A stretch of 64,000 bases of DNA from Dyella_B acidisoli (GTDB lineage: Bacteria > Pseudomonadota > Gammaproteobacteria > Xanthomonadales > Rhodanobacteraceae): assembly GCF_049532895.1 (NCBI RefSeq), contig NZ_CP064031.1, forward strand, positions 4,340,001 to 4,404,000, given 5' to 3'. Shown piece after piece: positions 50,393 through 58,955 of this stretch. A program made the translations under genes and the position numbers. The notes beneath the pieces are model-generated. The model was not told the DNA's origin. It saw nothing but the letters and a program-made list of their open reading frames with translations, and did no database searches. The stretch's first letter is position 1, and every line of letters starts with the position of its first letter.

Positions 50393-51868
50393 TCAACGCC
50401 GCGATTTTTCAGCCAGCGCCGTACCCTGCGGCGTCCCCATCGCCTGAAACAACGCCGCCGTATCCGCCAGACGTGCCGCCCTTGCCTGGATCTCCGTCAA
50501 TCGCGCGTTCTGCCAATGCTGCTCACTCAGCACCATCGATGGATAAGAAACCGCCCCCAGGCGATAACGCGCATCCGCATTGCCGAAGGATTGCCGTGCC
50601 GACTCCGCCTGCACGTGCGCAGCTTGCAGCGTCAAGGCGTCCTGGTCCAACGCCGTCAACGTATCGGCGACGTTCTGGAACGCGTTGAGCACCGTCTGCT
50701 GATAGTCCGCGATCGACGCGTTGTAGCTCGCGATGGCCGCTTTGCGTTTCGCAATCAACTCGCCGCCGTGGAAGATCGGCTGCGTCAGCGAAAGCCCAGC
50801 GCTCCACACCGAACCCGCACTGGTGAACAGGCTTGAGGGCTTGAACCCCTCCGTACCTAGCGTGGCCGACAGCGAGATCTGCGGAAACAGGTTCGCCGTC
50901 GCCACGCCCACTTTCGCAGACGCGGCGTGCACCGCGGCTTCGGCAGCCAAAATGTCTGGTCGTTGATGCAGCAAATCGGACGGCACGCTCACTGGCACGT
51001 TTTCCGGTAGATGCAGATCCGACAGCGTCAAATTCGCCGGCGCTTGATCCGGTGTGCGTCCCAGCAACACGGCCAAGGCGTGCCTGGCCTTTTGCGCCTG
51101 GGCGCGCAGCGGCGGCAAGGAAGTGTCGACGCTTGCCGCCTGCTGCTGCAGGCTCAGCACGTCATCTTGCGATGCGGCACCCAGTCCGTGCGCGTGCACG
51201 GTCAAATCGGCCTGCTGGTGTGCCAGCTTGGAAAGCTGCTCGGTCGTGCGAACCTGTTCTTCCAGCGAAGCGGCGTTGATCGCTGCGATCACGATGTTCG
51301 CCGCCAAACTGCGCTTAGCCGCATCGAACTCGTAGGATTGCTGATCGACCTGCGCCGCCGTCTGCTCGATACCGTGCCGTGTCGCGCCGAACACATCGAA
51401 GTTGTAGCTAAGCGCCAGCTGCCCGGCGTAAACATCGTAGAGATTGGTCGGCGGTCCGAAACTGGGGAAGCCCAAGGCACGCTGACGACTGCTCTGCGCC
51501 TGCGCATCCAGTGACGGCAGCATGTTGGCGCCGATCTGCGCGCGCAGCAGCTGATGCGCGGCTTCCAGCGTGTGCTTGGTCGACGTCAGCGAAGGATTGT
51601 TCCTCAGCCCCTCTTCCACCCAGGCATTGAGCGTGTCGTTGCCATACTCGCGCCACCATTCCGGCACGGCGCGTTCGCCCAAGCTGAAGTGCTGCGCTAC
51701 GCCATCCACTTTCGCGCTGTCGGCAGGCGTGGGCTCGGCCGTGTAGTGCGCCGGCGAAGGTGAAGCTGGCGGTTTGGCGGGCGGTGCGAAAGCACAGCCG
51801 GCCAAGCTCAGCGCCGCCATCAACGCCGTCATACGCAGCGCTGGAATGATCATGATTGCAGGCCTCAT
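50393..51868 (-). CDS. RND efflux outer-membrane lipoprotein (OprM/NodT family)
   Basis: The protein has 491 residues. Lipoprotein signal ends MAALSLAGCAFAPP (Cys25). Two outer-membrane efflux (TolC-like) domains follow in tandem, with a VPEWWREYGNDTLNAWVEEGLRNNP segment near the start, SYNFDVFGATRHGIEQ, NVPVSVPSDLLHQRPDILAAEAAVHAASA and SAGLSLTQPIFHGGEL. This forms the outer-membrane duct of the tripartite pump encoded just upstream. ATG overlaps the pump stop (ATGA). Confidence 0.92.
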   Translation of the reverse strand: MRPAIMIIPALRMTALMAALSLAGCAFAPPAKPPASPSPAHYTAEPTPADSAKVDGVAQHFSLGERAVPEWWREYGNDTLNAWVEEGLRNNPSLTSTKHTLEAAHQLLRAQIGANMLPSLDAQAQSSRQRALGFPSFGPPTNLYDVYAGQLALSYNFDVFGATRHGIEQTAAQVDQQSYEFDAAKRSLAANIVIAAINAASLEEQVRTTEQLSKLAHQQADLTVHAHGLGAASQDDVLSLQQQAASVDTSLPPLRAQAQKARHALAVLLGRTPDQAPANLTLSDLHLPENVPVSVPSDLLHQRPDILAAEAAVHAASAKVGVATANLFPQISLSATLGTEGFKPSSLFTSAGSVWSAGLSLTQPIFHGGELIAKRKAAIASYNASIADYQQTVLNAFQNVADTLTALDQDALTLQAAHVQAESARQSFGNADARYRLGAVSYPSMVLSEQHWQNARLTEIQARAARLADTAALFQAMGTPQGTALAEKSRR

Positions 51869-54800
51869 GTTGCAGCCTCCGGTTCGGTTGCAGGTTCATC
51901 GGCGCGCACGCGGAACCACGCGGCATACAGCGCTGGCAGATAGAACAGGGTGAGCACGGTGGCGACGGTAATGCCGCCCATCAGTGCCGTCGCCATTGGG
52001 CCGAAGAAGTTGCTGCGCAACAGCGGAATCAGCGCGAGCACAGCCGCCGCTGCAGTCAACGTGATCGGCCGGAAGCGCCGCACGGTCGCGCCGACGATCG
52101 CTTCCCAACGCGGATGACCGGCGCGAATATCCTGCTCGATCTGGTCCACCAGAATCACCGAGTTGCGCATAATGATGCCGAACATGGCGATCGTCCCGAG
52201 CATGGCCACGAAGCCATACGGCTGATGGAACAGCAGCAGCGCGAGGATCACGCCGATCAATCCCAGCGGCGCAGTCAGCACCACCATGAAAGTGCGGCCG
52301 ACGCTTTGCAGCTGAATCATCAGCAATACCAGCACAGCCACCAACAACACCGGCATCTGCTCGTTCACTGAATTCTGGCCTTTCGCATTCTGCTCCACCG
52401 ATCCGCCCACTTCGATGCGGTAACCGACCGGCAGATGGCTACGGATATCGGCAAGCTTCTTGTCGACGGTATTGGTAACGTCCAACCCCTGTGCGCCATT
52501 GCGCGTGTCGGATTGCACGATGATCGACGGCTGGCGATCACGTTCCCAGATCACGCCATATTCCAGTCCGTAGCTCACGTGACCCAGCTGCGCGAGCGGA
52601 ATCGCCGTACCGCTGGAAGTGGGAATCGCCAACCGTTCGATCTGATCCGGGTGAACACGGTCGCCGTGTTCGCTACGCAAGTCCACCGCAATCAGCTTGT
52701 CGCGCTCACGGAACTGCGTCACCGTGGTGCCCGACAGATTCATCGCGAGGAAGTTGGCGATGTCCTGCGAAGTAAGACCCAACTGCCGCGCCTTGAATTG
52801 ATCCACCTCGAAACGTACCGAGCGTTCGGCCGGTTCATCCCAATCGAACTGCACGTTGGTGGTATCGGGATTGGCGCGCATCACTGTCGCCACTTGCTCG
52901 GCAATGCCGCGCACCTTGGCGATATCGTCACCTTCCACACGGAACTGCACCGGGAAGCCCACGGGCGGACCGTTTTCCAGACGACTGACGCGCGTGCGCA
53001 CCGCAGTGAAGTCACGCTTCAGTTCACCTTCGAGGAAACTTGCCAGCAGCTCGCGCTCCTTCACATCCTTTGTGGTGATCACGAACTGCGCAAAGTTGGG
53101 TTGCGCCAACTGCTGATCCAGCGGCAGGTAAAAACGTGGCGCACCACTGCCGACGAAGCTGACGAAGTTGATGATTTCCTTGCGATCCTTCAGCACCGTT
53201 TCGAAGCGTTGAGTTTCACGTAGCGTCGCTGCGTACGAGGCACCTTCCGGCAAACGCAGATCGACCAGCAATTCCGGGCGATCAGAGCTCGGGAAGAACT
53301 GCTTGGGCACCAAGGCGAAGCCAGCCATGGCGATCACAAACAGCACTACCGTCGAGGCCAACACCAGCCAGCGATTCCGCAGACAGGCATCCAACCAGCC
53401 ACGAAAGCGGCGATAGAACGCGGTGTCATAGATCTCGATTTCTTCACCGTTATGCACCGGCTGCACAGCTTTGGCGGCACGCGCTTCATTCCAGCGCCTT
53501 GGCAGGAATCGCGCCCACCATTCCTGGCCCGGCTTGGCGCGCTCGTGGTGCTCCGGAAGCATGTGGTAGCCGAGCAGCGGAATCACAATCACCGCCGCCA
53601 ACCACGACACCAGCAGTGCAATCGCCGAGACTTCAAAAATCGAGCGCGTGTATTCGCCCGTACTCGACTTGGCCAAGGCGATCGGCAGGAAGCCCGACAC
53701 CGTCACCAGCGTGCCGGTCAACATCGGAAACGCGGTGCTGGTATAGGCAAACGCGGCAGCACGCACGCGTCCCCAGCCCTGCTCCAGCTTTACCGACATC
53801 ATTTCCACCGCGATAATCGCGTCGTCGACCAGCAAGCCCAGCGCCAGCACCAGCGTGCCCAGCGAGACTTTGTGCAAGCCAATGCCGAGCATGTCCATGC
53901 ACAACGCGGTCGCCGCAAGCACGAAGGGGATGGAAATCACCACCACCATGCCGGTGCGGAAGCCTAGGCTCAGCAAGCTCACCAGCAGCACGATCCCCAC
54001 GGCTTCGGCCACCGATTCCAAGAAGTCGTCCACGGAATGCGAGACCGCATGCGGCATGCTGGTCACTTCCGATAGCGTCAAACCCGCAGGCAGGCGTTTC
54101 TGCAGATCGCCGATCTTCTTGTCCAGCGCCTCGCCCAGATGGATCACGTCGCCACCTGTTTGCATCGTGACACCGATGCCAAGCACCTGCTTGCCCATGA
54201 AGCGCATCGTTTGGCTGGGCGGATCATCGTAGCCGCGCTTGATGGTCGCGATGTCGCCTAGGCGGAAGCTCTTGCCGTTGATGTGCAGCAGCGTATTGGC
54301 CAGCGCATCGAGATCGTCCAACTGACCGCTCGGGCGCACGAATACGCGATCGTCGGCCGTGGTCAACACACCGGTCGACGCCACCGCATTTTGATCGTTG
54401 ATCGCCTGCCCGATCTGCTGCGGGCTGATGCCGAGCTTGGCCAGCTTCGCATTCGCGACATCGATGTAGATGTGCTGGTTCTGATCACCAAAGTAATCGA
54501 CCTTGGCGAGGCCCTGCACACGCAGCAGTTCCACGCGCAGCTGATCGGCGTAATCGTGCAACTGAGCGGGCGTGTAGCCCTCGCCTTCCAGCGCGTAAAT
54601 ATTGGTGTAGACGTCACCGAACTCGTCATTGAAGAACGGCCCCTGCACGCCTTGCGGCAACTGCGCGGCCATGTCGCCGACTTTCTTGCGCACCTGATAC
54701 CAGGTTTCAGGCACGACCGCGGCGGGCGCGGAATCCTTGATGTTGAAGAAGATCAACGATTCGCCAGGACGCGAATAGCTGCGTAAAAAGTCGATATTCG

Positions 54801-55041
54801 GCGTTTCCTGCAATTTGCGGCCGATGCGATCGGTGATCTCCTCTTGCACTTGCTTGGCGGTTGCGCCTGGCCAGAACGTCTGGATCACCATCACCTTGAA
54901 GGTGAACGGCGGATCTTCCGACTGCGAGAGATTCTTGTACGACAGCAGACCGAACAGCGCGATCAGCCCCATCAGAAAGAACACCAGCGACTGATGGCGC
55001 AAAGTCCACGCGGAAAGATTGAAGCGTTCCTCGTGGCTCAT
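51865..55041 (-). CDS. RND efflux pump inner-membrane transporter (AcrB superfamily)
   Basis: The protein has 1058 residues and 12 membrane segments with two large periplasmic loops. Landmarks are the first helix LVFFLMGLIALFGLLSYKNL, proton-relay Asp pair in GLLVDDAIIAVEM of TM4, FPMLTGTLVTVSGFLPIALA, and TM10-11 VGRTFMVVLTAPLGLIGVILA. Sequence style (QSEDPPFTFKVMVIQTFWPGA) fits the HAE-type drug/solvent branch without close identity to AcrB. It extrudes hydrophobic compounds using proton motive force; the substrate is unknown. Overlaps the adaptor and outer-membrane genes by ATGA on both sides. Confidence 0.93.
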   Translation of the reverse strand: MSHEERFNLSAWTLRHQSLVFFLMGLIALFGLLSYKNLSQSEDPPFTFKVMVIQTFWPGATAKQVQEEITDRIGRKLQETPNIDFLRSYSRPGESLIFFNIKDSAPAAVVPETWYQVRKKVGDMAAQLPQGVQGPFFNDEFGDVYTNIYALEGEGYTPAQLHDYADQLRVELLRVQGLAKVDYFGDQNQHIYIDVANAKLAKLGISPQQIGQAINDQNAVASTGVLTTADDRVFVRPSGQLDDLDALANTLLHINGKSFRLGDIATIKRGYDDPPSQTMRFMGKQVLGIGVTMQTGGDVIHLGEALDKKIGDLQKRLPAGLTLSEVTSMPHAVSHSVDDFLESVAEAVGIVLLVSLLSLGFRTGMVVVISIPFVLAATALCMDMLGIGLHKVSLGTLVLALGLLVDDAIIAVEMMSVKLEQGWGRVRAAAFAYTSTAFPMLTGTLVTVSGFLPIALAKSSTGEYTRSIFEVSAIALLVSWLAAVIVIPLLGYHMLPEHHERAKPGQEWWARFLPRRWNEARAAKAVQPVHNGEEIEIYDTAFYRRFRGWLDACLRNRWLVLASTVVLFVIAMAGFALVPKQFFPSSDRPELLVDLRLPEGASYAATLRETQRFETVLKDRKEIINFVSFVGSGAPRFYLPLDQQLAQPNFAQFVITTKDVKERELLASFLEGELKRDFTAVRTRVSRLENGPPVGFPVQFRVEGDDIAKVRGIAEQVATVMRANPDTTNVQFDWDEPAERSVRFEVDQFKARQLGLTSQDIANFLAMNLSGTTVTQFRERDKLIAVDLRSEHGDRVHPDQIERLAIPTSSGTAIPLAQLGHVSYGLEYGVIWERDRQPSIIVQSDTRNGAQGLDVTNTVDKKLADIRSHLPVGYRIEVGGSVEQNAKGQNSVNEQMPVLLVAVLVLLMIQLQSVGRTFMVVLTAPLGLIGVILALLLFHQPYGFVAMLGTIAMFGIIMRNSVILVDQIEQDIRAGHPRWEAIVGATVRRFRPITLTAAAAVLALIPLLRSNFFGPMATALMGGITVATVLTLFYLPALYAAWFRVRADEPATEPEAAT

Positions 55042-56162
55042 TGCGGTGCGTCCTCAGGATGAGGCGGCGCAATCGGTGTCACTTTTTCGCCTGCGGACAC
55101 CGCGTGCACACCCTGCATCACAATGCGCTCGCCCGCTTTCAAACCTTCGGTGATCAACACGTCATGTTCGCCGTAGCGCGCGACGGTGACTGGACGCAGA
55201 TCCAACTTGGAATCGCTCGGCTGCACTACCCACACCGCTGGATGCTCGCCCTGATGGAACAGCGCAGTGGCCGGAATCGTGATCGCACTGTCGGACGATT
55301 TAACGCCTTCCAGCGCAACATCGGCCGTCATGCCGAGCTGCAACGATGCATCGGCGTGATCGACGGTCAGCTTCACCAGATACGTGCGCGACTGCGCATC
55401 GGCCGCTGGTGCAATTTCGCGAACGCGTGCTGCATACGTATGTCCCGGCAATGCAGGCAGCGTCACCGTCGCCGCTCGGCCGATGGCGATGTCGCCGACG
55501 CGGCTTTCCGAGACGTCGACGTACACTTCGCGCTCACCCGACTGAGCGAAGCCGAACACCGTCTGCCCCGCAGCAAGCACCTGCCCCACTTCGGCTTGGC
55601 GGCTGGTGATGATGCCGTCGTGATCCGCCACCAGCGTGGTGCTCTGTGCCAGTTTGTATTGCTGCCTAGCCTGGTCGCGGCCTGCCAGCGCGGAGGCGTA
55701 GCTGTCCTGCGTCTGCTGCAGTTGCAACTGGCTGATCAGGTTCTGCTTGAACTGCGCTTCGTCACGATCACGCTGCTGGGTGGCGAACAGCAGGCGATGC
55801 TCGGCCGCATCCAGCACTGCCTTGGCATAGGACAACTCCTGACTGGGATCGGCCGGATCGAGCAGCGCCAGCGGCTGGCCCTGTTTCACCTGCTCGCCCG
55901 GGTCGACATAGCGTTCGATCAGTCGCCCCGCCATGCGGAACGACACCGGCATCTCATAGCGCGCATGTACTTCACCTGGGAAACGGCCCGCTATCGAGCC
56001 ATCGGTGGCCTTCACGGGCATGGCGATCACCGGCACGGCGGCGTCCGCATCGGGCGCTTTCCGGCCGCAGCCAGCCAGCAAAATCAGGCACATGGCCGCG
56101 GCAAGCGGCAGCCAGGCGTGCCGCGCCAGCCCGCGCGGCCCGGGGAAAGATGGATGACTCAC
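55038..56162 (-). CDS. RND efflux periplasmic adaptor (membrane fusion protein)
   Basis: The protein has 374 residues from a GTG with AGGAG six bases upstream; the open frame extends 42 codons further through the promoter and operator and is rejected. Lipoprotein signal with LILLAGCGRKAPD. The HlyD/AcrA-type fold follows: barrel-sandwich halves (FRMAGRLIERYVDPGEQVKQG and DGIITSRQAEVGQVLAAGQTV) around an alpha hairpin rich in Gln/Arg (LISQLQLQQTQDSYASAL), then a beta-barrel and membrane-proximal domain. It links pump and outer-membrane duct. First gene of the operon and divergent from the TetR gene. Confidence 0.93.
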   Translation of the reverse strand: MSHPSFPGPRGLARHAWLPLAAAMCLILLAGCGRKAPDADAAVPVIAMPVKATDGSIAGRFPGEVHARYEMPVSFRMAGRLIERYVDPGEQVKQGQPLALLDPADPSQELSYAKAVLDAAEHRLLFATQQRDRDEAQFKQNLISQLQLQQTQDSYASALAGRDQARQQYKLAQSTTLVADHDGIITSRQAEVGQVLAAGQTVFGFAQSGEREVYVDVSESRVGDIAIGRAATVTLPALPGHTYAARVREIAPAADAQSRTYLVKLTVDHADASLQLGMTADVALEGVKSSDSAITIPATALFHQGEHPAVWVVQPSDSKLDLRPVTVARYGEHDVLITEGLKAGERIVMQGVHAVSAGEKVTPIAPPHPEDAPQ

Positions 56163-56228
56163 AGACCGCTCCTGGGGAATTGAGGGGATCGTTAATACAG
56201 CGCTGGACTCTAATCCATATACGAATTC

Positions 56229-56246
56229 AAATACAACTATGTATTT
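56229..56246. promoter_or_regulatory. Palindromic operator candidate for the TetR regulator
   Basis: Perfect 7-bp arms AAATACA / TGTATTT separated by ACTA lie in the 119-base divergent region between the efflux operon and the TetR gene, in an AT-rich island. Size, symmetry and place match TetR-family operators that control both directions. TATAC/GATAC half-like sequences flank it. Confidence 0.65.
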
Positions 56247-56281
56247 AGATACACGTGCCATTCGTCGTGGTAAAGTGGCGC

Positions 56282-56914
56282 ATGTCACGCAAACGACTTA
56301 CCCGGGAAGAAAGCCGCGAACAGACCCGCACGCGCCTCATGGACGCGGCGGTGGCGGTTATCGTGAAAAAAGGCCTGAGCGGCACCAGCGTCGAAGACAT
56401 CGCCGGACATGCCGGCTACACCCGTGGCGCGTTCTACTCGAACTTCAAGAGCAAGGCTGACCTGTTCATCGAGCTGCTCAAGCGCGATCACGGCCACGTC
56501 CAGGAGGATCTGCAGCAGCTACTGGACGCGGATCTTTCGAACGAAGCCCTGCAAATGCAGTTGGCCCAGTTCTATGGCCAGTGCTATCGCGATCACAACA
56601 GCTACGTGCTGTGGGCCGAGGCGCGGTTGCATGCGGTACGCGATACCAAATTCCGCCAGCGCATGAACACGCTGTGCCTGGAAAAGCGCGACATGATCGC
56701 CAGCTTCATTACGCTGTTCGATCAGCGCATGGGGCTGCAGCCATCATCCACGCCACCTACTGACCTCGCGCTGGCGATGATGGCGCTGATCGACGGCATG
56801 CTTTACTTCAACATGAGCATGCCGAACGAAATGTCCGATGAGGCCACCGGATCTGTACTGAGCACGATCTTCACTGCAACGTTTTTTGGTTTGCAGGCGA
56901 AGCAGACTAAGTAG
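56282..56914 (+). CDS. TetR-family repressor of the RND efflux operon
   Basis: The protein has 210 residues from ATG 56282; a GTG nine codons upstream is possible. The N-terminal helix-turn-helix is clear: TRTRLMDAAVAVIVKKGLSG, TSVEDIAGHAGYTRGAFYSN, FKSKADLFIELLKR. The C-terminal ligand-binding domain is of the AcrR-like type, with DLALAMMALIDGMLYFNM. It probably represses the divergent adaptor-pump-duct operon and itself, releasing on binding a pump substrate. Confidence 0.88.
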   Translation: MSRKRLTREESREQTRTRLMDAAVAVIVKKGLSGTSVEDIAGHAGYTRGAFYSNFKSKADLFIELLKRDHGHVQEDLQQLLDADLSNEALQMQLAQFYGQCYRDHNSYVLWAEARLHAVRDTKFRQRMNTLCLEKRDMIASFITLFDQRMGLQPSSTPPTDLALAMMALIDGMLYFNMSMPNEMSDEATGSVLSTIFTATFFGLQAKQTK

Positions 56915-56998
56915 GTTGGGTTACCCCGGACTTGATCCGGGGGTAACCCAACATGTTCCAACGGCATTGTTGGTTTACGCTGCGCTAACCCAACCTAC
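56911..56998. terminator. Nested inverted repeat between convergent TetR and SURF1 genes
   Basis: An outer pair (GTAGGTTGGGTTA / TAACCCAACCTAC) encloses an inner hairpin (TTACCCCGGA / TCCGGGGGTAA with one extra G). It overlaps both stop codons, so it probably terminates transcription from both sides. The TAGGTTGGGTT motif is a common dispersed palindrome in this group; 8528-8550 is a simpler one. Confidence 0.6.
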
Positions 56999-57755
56999 GA
57001 CGTAAGCGATACTCGTCGTAACCAACATACATACTCGCGCCCAACACCATCAGCGCAAGCAAGTACCAGGTGATCAGATAGCTAAGGTGATTGTTGGGAA
57101 AGTTGATCACCGTCTTGCCACCTTCCGGCCACTGGCCACTGCTCCCCGACGCTGCATCCGCATCCACGAAATAAGGCGCCACGTCGTGCAGGCCGCGAGC
57201 GGTGGCTATCGCGGCCACGTCGCGCGTATACCAGCTGTTGTGCGCCGAATCGTTGTGGCGAAACAACGTAGGGGCTTCAGACATGCGCAGCAAGCCCGTC
57301 ACCGTTACCTCACCTGCTGGTCCTGGTACGCAATGGCCGTCGCGACCGCACCAGTCCGCAGGAGCGAAGCCTCGATTAACCAACACGATGGAGGCATCCG
57401 CCAAGCGCAAAGGTGTCATCACCCAATAGCCGCTGCCTTCATCGGTGGCTGTCCACACCAGCGTCTGGCGCTCATGCAGAAACACGCCGGTGAGGCGGAC
57501 GTGCAGATATTCGTCCTTTTCGGCGGTTACCCCGGCCCATTGGTCGTGCGCAGGCAGCGCGATCGGCAGCGCGTGTACGCGTGAGTCAACGCGGGCGATA
57601 AGTGCGCGCTTCCAGGCAAGCCGGTGGACTTGCCAGTTGCCTAGGGAGATGAAACCAGTGAAAAGAGCTGCAGCCAATAAAGCGAGCAGAATTAGCGCAA
57701 CCGGGCCGCGTGGAGCACGTGGCGCGTCGTAGTGGGAAGTGTCTTGAAGAGCCAT
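56985..57755 (-). CDS. SURF1-family oxidase assembly protein
   Basis: The protein has 256 residues with two membrane helices at the ends (PVALILLALLAAALFTGFIS and LITWYLLALMVLGASMYVGY) flanking a periplasmic domain. SURF1 signatures are LGNWQVHRLAWKRALIARVD, GYWVMTPLRLADASIVLVNRGF and NFPNNHLSYLITWY. SURF1 proteins help insert heme into heme-copper oxidases. Position after cyoABCD on the same strand points to cytochrome bo as its client. Confidence 0.9.
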   Translation of the reverse strand: MALQDTSHYDAPRAPRGPVALILLALLAAALFTGFISLGNWQVHRLAWKRALIARVDSRVHALPIALPAHDQWAGVTAEKDEYLHVRLTGVFLHERQTLVWTATDEGSGYWVMTPLRLADASIVLVNRGFAPADWCGRDGHCVPGPAGEVTVTGLLRMSEAPTLFRHNDSAHNSWYTRDVAAIATARGLHDVAPYFVDADAASGSSGQWPEGGKTVINFPNNHLSYLITWYLLALMVLGASMYVGYDEYRLRRRLG

Positions 57756-57826
57756 GGCGACAATGATCGCATCTTATCGGCTCCGATATCTCACGCTGCG
57801 ACACCGTAAACGTAACACCACGAGGT

Positions 57827-57854
57827 CGTCATTCCCGCTTTCGCGGGAATGACG
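57827..57854. repeat. Short REP-like hairpin
   Basis: Perfect 12-bp arms CGTCATTCCCGC / GCGGGAATGACG with a four-base TTTC loop, the short form of the dispersed palindrome also seen at 9348 and 50240. Lies between cyoD and the SURF1 gene. Confidence 0.7.
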
Positions 57855-57915
57855 GCAGCAAGGCAAGAGCGAGGATTTCTATGCCCCCTCTTCTCGAAAA
57901 AAAAAGGGACGACGT

Positions 57916-58314
57916 TCACGGCAAACTCCGCACGTCCTTCATCATCGACGGCATCATGTTCTGGTTGAGGTGGTACATGATCCAGATCGATCCGCTCAGC
58001 GTGATCACCACCAGCACGATGGTGAACACCAGAGCCAGCATGTTCCAGCCACCTTCGGACTTCGCGTTTAGATGCAGGAAATACACCATGTGCACCACGA
58101 TCTGGACCGCGGCAAATAACAGGATGAAGGCGTCGGCCGGACCGGTCTTGGAGAACGCGCCGGACATCACCAGCCAGAACGGAAGAATGGTGAGGAAGGC
58201 CGCTGCCGCGAACCCTGTCATGTAGCCTTTAAGGCTGACGTGGATTTGCTCTACACCATCGTGAGCGTGCTCGTGATGACCGTCATCATGCGCATGCGGG
58301 GTGTGGTCGCTCAT
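57916..58314 (-). CDS. cyoD: Cytochrome bo quinol oxidase subunit IV
   Basis: The protein has 132 residues from ATG 58314, which overlaps the cyoC stop; a frame starting 45 bases upstream lies inside cyoC. His-rich N-terminus (HTPHAHDDGHHEHAHDG), then three membrane helices with GYMTGFAAAAFLTILPFWLV, VQIVVHMVYFLHLNAKSEGG and a final helix. This is the small CyoD/COX4-pro subunit needed for assembly. Last cyo gene here; no cyoE is present. Confidence 0.93.
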   Translation of the reverse strand: MSDHTPHAHDDGHHEHAHDGVEQIHVSLKGYMTGFAAAAFLTILPFWLVMSGAFSKTGPADAFILLFAAVQIVVHMVYFLHLNAKSEGGWNMLALVFTIVLVVITLSGSIWIMYHLNQNMMPSMMKDVRSLP

Positions 58315-58955
58315 GACAGCACTCCCATCAGGTAAACGAAGCTGAAAACGCCCACCCACACCACGTCAAGGAAGTGCCAGAACATCGACAGGCACATCAG
58401 CCGGCGCTTGTTGGCGGGAATCAAGCCCTTTTTGCCCACCTGCACCAGCAGCACGATCATCCAGATCAAACCGCTGGTCACATGCAAACCGTGCGTGCCG
58501 ACCAGGGTGAAGAACGAGGAAAGGAAGGCACTGCGCCCCGGACCCGCACCGATCGACACCAGGTGCATGAACTCCGTCAATTCCAGTGAGATAAAGCCGG
58601 CGCCCAAGAACCACGTAACGATCAGCCACGCCATCATCGGCCCGCGGCGATTTTGCTGCATCTCCAGCACCGCAAAACCATAGGTGATCGAGGACAGCAG
58701 CAGCAGCGTGGTGTTCAGTGCGACGATCGGCAGTTCCAACACCTCCTTCGCTGATGGCCCACCGGCATATTCACGACCCAGCACACCGTAGGCAGCGAAC
58801 AGGCAGGCGAAGATCAGACAGTCGCTCATCAGGTACAGCCAGAAACCCAACAGCGTGGCATTTTCCGGATGATGATCTTCGGCCACGTGGAAGCGCAGCG
58901 CCTCTTCCGCGCCACTGCCCCCGCTTACGGTCATGGTCATGTCGGACATGGGCAT
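58311..58955 (-). CDS. cyoC: Cytochrome bo quinol oxidase subunit III
   Basis: The protein has 214 residues and five membrane helices (LLGFWLYLMSDCLIFACLFA at the first), with the conserved LGREYAGGPSAKEVLELP loop and GTHGLHVTSGLIWMIV near the fourth helix. Subunit III of the heme-copper quinol oxidase. ATG 58955 overlaps the cyoB stop (TGATG); a second ATG lies three codons downstream. Confidence 0.94.
   Translation of the reverse strand: MPMSDMTMTVSGGSGAEEALRFHVAEDHHPENATLLGFWLYLMSDCLIFACLFAAYGVLGREYAGGPSAKEVLELPIVALNTTLLLLSSITYGFAVLEMQQNRRGPMMAWLIVTWFLGAGFISLELTEFMHLVSIGAGPGRSAFLSSFFTLVGTHGLHVTSGLIWMIVLLVQVGKKGLIPANKRRLMCLSMFWHFLDVVWVGVFSFVYLMGVLS

Noticed and set aside
55041..56183. 380-codon open frame opposite the efflux adaptor gene
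   Set aside because: Antisense shadow rich in Arg, His and Cys. The minus strand carries a complete membrane fusion protein with a good ribosome site.
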